In this document: positions 57,101-64,000 of the stretch, one piece after another
Layout of the letters: each line of letters starts with the position of its first letter
Numbering within the stretch: the first letter of the stretch is position 1
From: Strix aluco
Taxonomy: Eukaryota; Chordata; Aves; Strigiformes; Strigidae
Assembly: GCF_031877795.1 (NCBI RefSeq)
Contig: NC_133955.1
Coordinates: 3,782,001 to 3,846,000, forward strand
DNA: 64,000 bases
Reading direction: 5' to 3'
The notes under the pieces: generated by a model
Seen by the model: the letters and a program-made list of their open reading frames with translations, nothing else
Database searches by the model: none
Told to the model about the DNA's origin: nothing
Position numbers and translations under genes: made by a program

Positions 57101-60100
57101 AGTCCTCACCCTGAGCATTTCCCAGCACCAGCCGGTCCCACCTCCCCGGCGGCAGATCTCCTCCATGAGGGTTATTATTTTATATATATATTTTTTAAAG
57201 AATTATTTGCCTACGTGGAGCTCGGCGCTGCGGGAGAACAGCGCAAACAGCCTTATCGAGGGCCACCGCGCTGCAGGGGCACTTCCTCACGCACGGCCGC
57301 AAGACGGGGCCCCTCCATCGCTGCTGGGGCTGGCAAGGGCTGGCAGGGGGGGACCGGCAGCCCCTGACCTTCCCGCTGACCAGACACCAGGGTGATGGGC
57401 ACCGTGAAGCCATTGGGAGAGGTCTGCTCAGTTGTTTTCCTCCCGGCTTGGCAGCGGGGAGCGCAGCAGGGCTGGGTGGGGGGGTTGGTTTTAACTGAAG
57501 GGTCTTTAGCAGAACGGCTCTGCGGGGGGAAAGGGAAGGACAATGCAAAGTCCGAGCTCAGCTGCACTTTCCCTGGGCACAAGGGTTTCACCGGCACCTC
57601 GCTGCTCCCCAAATCCTGCCAGACCCCAGCGTCCAGGCTCTGCGGAGAGTCAGGGCAGCCTTGACCTGAGTTTCCCTCTCCCGGCTGCAGTCGCTGCCTC
57701 CCTTCTCCCCCCGGCAGCTGGGAGCAGATGAGGCCAAAGTCCCAGCAATCTCCGTTTTCCACTGAGGGCTGATAAACCGCGCGGGCACAGGACGCCAGCG
57801 ATCTCCACCCATCCCGGTTTTGTGCAGGAGAGAGTCAATATTTAAACTCAAGTTTGTTTCCTGGGCAGATAAGGGAGCGCTGGGGCTGTGTGTGGGAGAA
57901 ATCCCCGGCTCCATCCCAGGCACCAGACCCAAACACCCCTTCATTTGTTCTCCCGACCGCAGGTTTCACCCCAAATCCCCTCTTGTGCGGGTGCAGGGCC
58001 CCGTCCCGGTCAGCTGAGCTACACGAGCACCAGCTGCAGGGCCAGGCATCCACTAACAGGGCAGCAATTTAAAGGAGGGGGGGTGATCAGCCAGGGTTTG
58101 GATTGTCACCTTGTCTGCTCTTGGTGCAGGCATTGTCCCCATGGTGGGACACCCCAAATGAAGCATGAGCCAAGAAGAACCAGGGTTAGAAATAGGAGGA
58201 GGTAAGGAAATATTTAATCATCCTATGAACGGCAGCCCCTGCTTCAAGGTAAGGCAGCGTACTGAAAGCCTTGAAACCTGGTTTTCATTTAAATTGACCA
58301 AAAACTATATTCAAATGTTGTGTTTCCAGCAAAGTTTGTGGGTTCCAGTGAACGGGGCAGAAATGGCTGGCAGGATGCTTGCTCTGGTACAGATTTAGGT
58401 AAATTCATCAAAGGAAAGGAAATAGCACTTTTCATTGCAGTGGCTGCAGCCAGGCTGTGCACAGGGTGTAGGAGGTTTTACAGGCATGTGACCAGCAGAA
58501 GGTGGCCTTCATTTGGAGGGTGAAGGCATGTGTTCCTGAGCAGGCGTGTGTGATCTGGGAGATGCAATGCCTGGTGTTGGCGTAGGCAAGAAACCAGCTA
58601 ATGTGATAAAAGGCCGGTGGGGAAGGATCCTGCAAGCTGTGCAGGGGAGGACGGGGTGGCTGAGCCCCCCTGATGGGTCTGACAGCAGCAAAGGGTCTCC
58701 ATCATCCCTCCCAGAAGAGCTCAGGGCCAATTTTAACTCCAAATACCTGCTTTCATGTCTCCTTTTTCAAGCAGCCAAGCCTACTGCTGCCTCCACCCTC
58801 ACTCCAGGTGCACCCAGCGCAGTTTGCTCAGCCTAAACCTGCTGAGCTTCTATGGAGGTGAGGAAGATCAGAAGGAATCTAAGTTTGCAACAAGCTGGTT
58901 TAGCCCCTGCTTTGGGGAAGAAACCAAAGGAAGTGCTTGTCTTAAACTGAAACCTTCCCTAATGAGGGAGCCTGTCACGCAGAAAAAAATGTTAACTTTT
59001 TTAAAAAAGAAACACCCAAGAGTTGTTTTATAGCTGTATTTTGGAGCATAGTTAAATCCTCTGAAATAATCTCTGGTGTTAAGGAACAGGGTCATGCATT
59101 ATTTAACTTCTGATACTGTAACACAAACTGTATGGGAGGAAGGGAGGACAGACAGGACCGACTTCACGACACCAAAGGGAGCTGGGTGGGGACTGTTGGT
59201 CCCAGCATGTACCAGCACTGTCCTGCGTGCCCTGACTGGGAGGTGTGGATCAAACCTGGCTGATGGAGGAAGACCCCGGTGCGATGGCAGGTTGGGGTCT
59301 TCAGGGACCAGGATGAGATGTGACCCCAGCTGCTGCTCAAGGAACCTGCTCAAGGACCCCAAAACCTCTTCCCAAGAGGGCAGCAACACCTCTGTGCAAA
59401 AAACTGCTTTGTAGGGGAACTAAAATGGGGGGAAATCTGCCTGGCTGCCGTGACAGCACAGACCGGTGCAAAAAAAAACCTCTTGTCTGGGGAGCTGAGG
59501 ATAAATCCTGCTCTGCTACGCAAAAGCCAGCCATGCCCCTGCGTGCATGGGGAGCCCTTGACCCCGACGCCTCACAAGCCTCTGGCCAGCTCAAGGTTTT
59601 TTCCTGTTATTCCAGGCAGCAACAACCGAGTGTCCCTCCTGCGAGGCGAACCCTTCGGTGTGTAGCTATTACCAGGACGCTGCCACGCAGCAGCCCAGCG
59701 CCGGCTCCGTGTCCGTCGGCGAAGCAGCAACACTCGGGTTTGGCAGGAGCCTGGCGGGGCTCGTGGTCCTGCGGGCTGGGAGATGCTCACGGGCAGAGAC
59801 AGAGACACGCTGCACCCAAACACGGGCCGGTCCCACCCAGGACCCACTGCCCTCGAGAAATGCGTACAGGCTGCCTGCCCAGGTTACACCCAGCAGCTCT
59901 GTTGGGTGTATCCTAAATACAGCCCGTCCCGCTGCAAAAAAGCCTCCCCAAAGCTGTTACCATCTGCCACACACGTCCCTCCCCACGCACCCTCTCCATG
60001 TCCAAGTCCAGCACTGCCCTGGAGCTGAGCCGTACCGGTCTCTTTGGGACCGTGCTGTTCTTTGTAGTGTCCCTTTTTTCCTTTTCTGCTTTGGTGTTAT

Positions 60101-60669
60101 AATTTCCCTTTCATGCCCATGGGAGGTGGTGTGCTCCCCCAGGTACCCTCAAAACCTTAAATACGGGTCGCAGGGTTGATCTCGCCCAGGATGAGCTGCC
60201 CAAACACAAACGTTTGCCCTCTCCAGAAGAGATGAGGCAGGGGGTTGGTCAGCTGGCACAACCTTCCCAGCAAGGCGACCTCGGATCTCTCGCTGCTTCT
60301 CAGCTCAGAACGAAGCAGTCTTTTGTCCCTGCATCTCAGGGCTGGCTCACTTAGTACCTGAGCATTTTCTGGTTTCCTGGACTTCCCCAGTGACTCCAGA
60401 GCTACAGCCTGGACCAAAGAGACAAGACAACGCCCTTCTGCTCACTCTGCTACATGTCCCGGTCGAGACAGCCATGAGGATGGAGCTTTGGTCCAGCTGG
60501 AGCCTGAAGCCAGATCTCCAGAAGCCAACTTGTTGCTGGTCTTGCTGGAGAGGAGGTGGCTTGTTCTGGCACCATGGACTTCGGATTGAAAAGAAAAAAT
60601 ATACATATATCGAAACAAGCTTAGGGTTTCTTGAGGAGTCCAAGTTCATCACCTCTCCCTGGCAAGGAG
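57101..60669. other. MTCH1 3' flank, including its 3'UTR
   Basis: The MTCH1 3'UTR must begin at 60669 on the minus strand and run leftwards, but no AATAAA or ATTAAA occurs on that strand in the first kilobase or so. Weak variants are seen near 59028 (TATAAA), and ATTAAA near 58209, so the end is unresolved. No other gene was recognised. Confidence 0.4.
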
Positions 60670-62724
60670 TCAGTCGATGGGGAAGCAGGCGGCGGGCACG
60701 GGCGCTCTGCGGAAGAGCAGGCTGGAGCCACGGAACAGCTGCCCCTGAAGAGGAGAGAGCACAGAGGATCAGGGCAGCCCTGCTGAGACCTGGCCAGGGA
60801 ACTGCAGCGGGTTTAGCAGGGACTGACTCGTGCCCACTGCAGGGCTGCGAGGCCTGAGCACCCCACGTTGCTACAGAGGAGAAAGTGGGGTTTCAGCCCT
60901 GTGGGTGCTGGAGTCGGGTATTTTCCCCAGAGGTGACTGATGGGGGGGGGCAGAGCCACCTTGCTTTGCTGTCTGCAGTGCGCTGGGTACAAGTTTGCAG
61001 GCTGCAAGCTCAGGGCATGCAAGGGGCAGACCAGTATTGCCATGCCTGGTACCAGTGCCAGCACTGGAGGGATGGAAACAGGTCAAGGATGAGGCACAGG
61101 CACTTTGTGGGCAGCGCTGGAGACCTCGGGAAGGAGCAGAGGGAGCCCAAAGCCCCGCGTGCGCCCCGCTCCCTCACCTGAGCACTGAGGTACCTCCAGC
61201 AATGGATCCAGGATGTAAACGTGGGAGCGTAGGGAGGGAGGCCGGCACGCAACCTGCATGGCAACAAGAAATGGCTGGGACAGTCTGTACGGATGTCACA
61301 TTATCCAGGCAGGTAACAAGAGCAGCAATAAGTGTAAGCGAGGACACAGAAACAGTGTCTGCACCGGGCTGAAGGCCAAATGACCAGCTCATTATTTACA
61401 ATGCAACAGATCATGTAATTTAATTACCCCTGGCGTGTACAAACAAGGAGCGTTACCTGGATACGTTAAGAGTTCAGGGCTATATGCTGTATCTACACCT
61501 TCAAGAGCCAGCAGACACTGATAAAACTCTACCCCAGTGGCTTGGATCCAGTCCCCTTCCCGTAAGCGCGGATGCAGGCGGCGTCTCGCAGCAGAGGAAT
61601 TGGGAAAGCAAGCTTGGTGCTGCTCCCATCTGCACCCATCGCTGCATTAAGAGCTTTGTTTTCCCTCGTGCCGCTCCCCGGAGCCAGCACGATCCCTTTG
61701 ATCCCTTCTGCCCCCAGTCTAGTTCAGATCGGACCACACCACCATGATGCTCCCTATTTCTCTCCACTCGAGCTTTTATGCTGCTCTTGTCTGTGCCCTC
61801 TGATCTAAAATTATAAGCAACCTGGGACAGGAAACGAGCCAACTCTGCGAGGTGCCATATAGTTTACAGTTCTGTATGAAAGCTTTACGATCGTCAGCAG
61901 AGGATTCGGACAACAAGGGGCTGGAAGAAAGGAAGGGAAAGCCTTAGATCTCAGTGTGACGGACATACCCACAGTTGTTCACTGCCATGAGATCTCCCAC
62001 GAGAAGGAACGGGTACGTCAGCATGCTCACAGCGATCTGAAAGCACAGAAAAATGGCAGCCTCTCTAATGCTCACCATGCCAAAAAAGCTATTTCCAGCT
62101 TCTGCATGTTAAGCGAAGTTATCTTCATCTTTGGATATAAGGTACAGACCAGCCTCTGCCCCCCAGACCACGAGCTCTCACCCCACAGACAGCAGGAAGA
62201 AGAGAAATTACATGGCAGGTGCCTACGTACCCCCATCACAAATTTTGTGTAGCTCCGGATCACCGATGCCTGGCTGAACTGGAAAGAGAAACCAAAGGGA
62301 TTATGGAGGAGGCAGATGACACCAGGCTGTCACTGTCATTAGGTGACATCCCTCTGGGCCTGAGACGATGGGTGTGGGACAGGGGAAGAAGGCAGAAAGC
62401 AACAGTAGCCATGCTGCATCCCAGCTGAGAACCAGGGAAGACGTTTGCTATCAAACCTGATCCCCTCAACTGCATCTGAAACACAGCCCCGTGCAGACAC
62501 TGCCTCAGTGTTTTATCCACAGCCCAGTGTCTATTTGTATTGAACGAGCCATTAACCTCCCATTAACTCTTCACAACTGCAGGTGTTCAGTACGGGCCCC
62601 CCAAACCCTCCATCAGGCACTTCCACTCACGTTATCGTCCACCGCGTAGGTGTTGATGAAGTGAGCCAAGAGGTTGCAGCACCAGAGGAAGATGACATCC
62701 CCCAGGATGTGAGGGACTAAACCA
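60670..62724 (-). CDS. MTCH1: MTCH1, mitochondrial carrier homologue 1, C-terminal five exons
   Basis: Minus-strand exons in order: 62724-62631, 62278-62231, 62036-61969, 61253-61178 and 60744-60670 (TGA). All have GT-AG borders and join in frame. They encode [20 protein letters not shown] and onward to NTYAVDDN, then [36 protein letters not shown] and [23 protein letters not shown] to RYLSAQ, and [20 protein letters not shown] with FPID. These align block by block with human MTCH1. The protein is a divergent SLC25-type carrier of the mitochondrial outer membrane, paralogue of the insertase MTCH2, also called PSAP (presenilin-1-associated protein). The first exon begins mid-codon (GT|T, Val), so the gene continues beyond 64000. 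The last ten residues differ from human. The human insert that separates VDDS from FSQA in the long isoform is absent. Confidence 0.95.
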
Positions 62725-64000
62725 CTGCAACAGCAAAAAGAGGGGCGTGAGGTGCAGAAGGGTCCCAGTGCTGCCTTCCGAGGTGCCCAGCCCTCCCTCC
62801 CTCCACCAGTGTAGGTGGTTTCACCTAAATTCACCAAAATGAATCTTTACTTTGGGAGGAACTGAAAGGGAGGAGGGCAGATTTCAGAAGAGTTTTCCCA
62901 GCCTTCAAACATGGTCCTACATGTGCTGCTGCTCCGGCCAGGGGATGGTCTGGAGTAGGAAGTTTGGGATCTGTCATTTGGGTACAACTCAACCAAGTTC
63001 CCTTGTTCTACCCCAAATCCCTCCTTGGCCCAACTCCTGCTCTGAAACCCAGGAGACACAGATGAAGTGGTTTCTGTTAAGCTCATTTTGCAGATGCTCT
63101 TCTGGATGCAGAACGAGAAGTTCATCTCTTTGTGGCATCTCCCTCCTTTAGAAATTAAAATGAGGGGGGTTGTTCCTGCAAAACCTGCTCTACTGTCAAG
63201 TGGGATTAACCGGGGGCAGCATCCTATTCCCTCTGATTTTTCCCAGTCCCTGCTGCCACCTGGGAGCACAGCTGCTTTGGCTTATGCCTCTCATCGACAC
63301 AGGGGCCAGAGCTCCCAGCAGCACAAGTACCCCCAGCTTCTGCAGCTAATGACACTAAAACATCAACAAAACATTTCAAGAGGGTTTCTCCAGTTTGTCA
63401 GCACTTCAGCAGCATCTGTTGCACCGCTGCAGGCATCAAGTGCAGGGCTTCCTCTGCAGTTGTTCCACTGCAAAAGGATCCAGGTGTGTGTTAAACCTGT
63501 GTTTCACCAGATGTGTTGATAGTTCTTCTGAAAATGAGCCTGTTGAGAACCACGCAAGTGTTTGCTGGGCTGGGAAGAGCCACTCTGCGTTCTCTGATCC
63601 AGCCTGCTTTGCTTGCTTGGTGTTAGGATTTATACTTTTTGGAGACAACCTGTGTATTGTCAAGGCCCCAGCAGCTCTGGAGATGCAGCCAAGGTCTCAG
63701 GGGCTAGGCACAGCAGAAGTCTTCAACAGAAGACCCACTGGTTTAAAAGATGATACGTGAGAGCAAGAGACATGAAAAAGAAATCAAAGCTCTCTGGTCC
63801 CAAAGAGATGGTCTGCTTTGCATTTAGCATTCAGCCTTTGTAAAAAAATCCTTTCTCTAACTCAAAGTCAAGTCTGAAGCAGACTCCCGAGTTGCTCCAG
63901 ATACAACAGGGGCTTAATAAAGTCCAGAAACAGAGGGCTGGGCCAGGACTGGGCCACAGCAGCAGCCACGTAAGTTAAACCTCACCCATCTGTTGACAGA
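62725..64000 (-). other. MTCH1 intron to the window edge
   Basis: The pyrimidine-rich acceptor for the 62724 exon (gcccctctttttgctgttgcag) starts this interval. No match to the preceding MTCH1 exon (the 'KIFKEEGLLGFF' block) is seen before 64000, so the rest is intron. The sequence is otherwise unremarkable. Confidence 0.7.

Noticed and set aside
51555-57114. Many ORFs of 150-240 codons across the CpG-rich region
   Set aside because: They overlap in all six frames and are rich in Pro, Arg, Gly and Lys runs translated from homopolymers, with no domain or splice support.

Overview
The window is vertebrate nuclear DNA, most probably from a bird. It has spliced genes with short introns, almost no recognisable transposable elements, and the gene order C6orf89-like, PI16, MTCH1, which matches human 6p21.2. 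It also carries two let-7 hairpins whose mature arms equal the miRNAs catalogued in chicken as let-7j and let-7k. No bacterial, viral or CRISPR content was seen.

Layout. Positions 1-11365 hold no exon I can defend and are probably upstream intron or intergenic sequence of the next gene. Positions 11366-14649 (+) hold the last five coding exons of a C6orf89 (BRAP) family protein, with a long candidate 3'UTR ending near 19190. Positions 21633-28954 (+) hold a complete six-exon PI16-like gene: signal peptide, CAP domain, a very large Thr/Pro/Lys mucin-like domain built from 42-bp and 48-bp coding repeats, and a C-terminal GPI-anchor-type tail. Its polyadenylation signal is at 30195. Positions 60670-62724 (-) hold the last five exons of MTCH1; the gene continues past the right edge.

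Between PI16 and MTCH1 lie about 30 kb with no recognisable conserved protein-coding gene. On the minus strand this interval contains let-7k (about 35010-35090) and let-7j (about 34803-34888). I infer that they sit in an intron of a spliced host RNA, between a 25-nt exon (35141-35165) and a terminal exon (about 33105-33929) that ends at AATAAA. GC-rich, CpG-island-like segments lie at about 38600-39070, 41220-42100 and 51550-57100 and are candidate promoters. The first two each carry an inverted pair of YY1-type motifs with the same 9+9+9 bp architecture.

The three genes are not a pathway. PI16 is a GPI-anchored CAP protein, MTCH1 is a mitochondrial outer membrane carrier-like protein, and C6orf89/BRAP is a Golgi-type membrane protein. 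The most unusual items are the divergence of the C6orf89-like protein, the expanded PI16 mucin domain, two unassigned transmembrane terminal exons (22195-22323 and 47732-48014), the paired YY1 dyads, and a perfect 20-bp palindrome of E-box and forkhead half-sites. All assignments come from reading the sequence and from memory of family sequences; no search was run.
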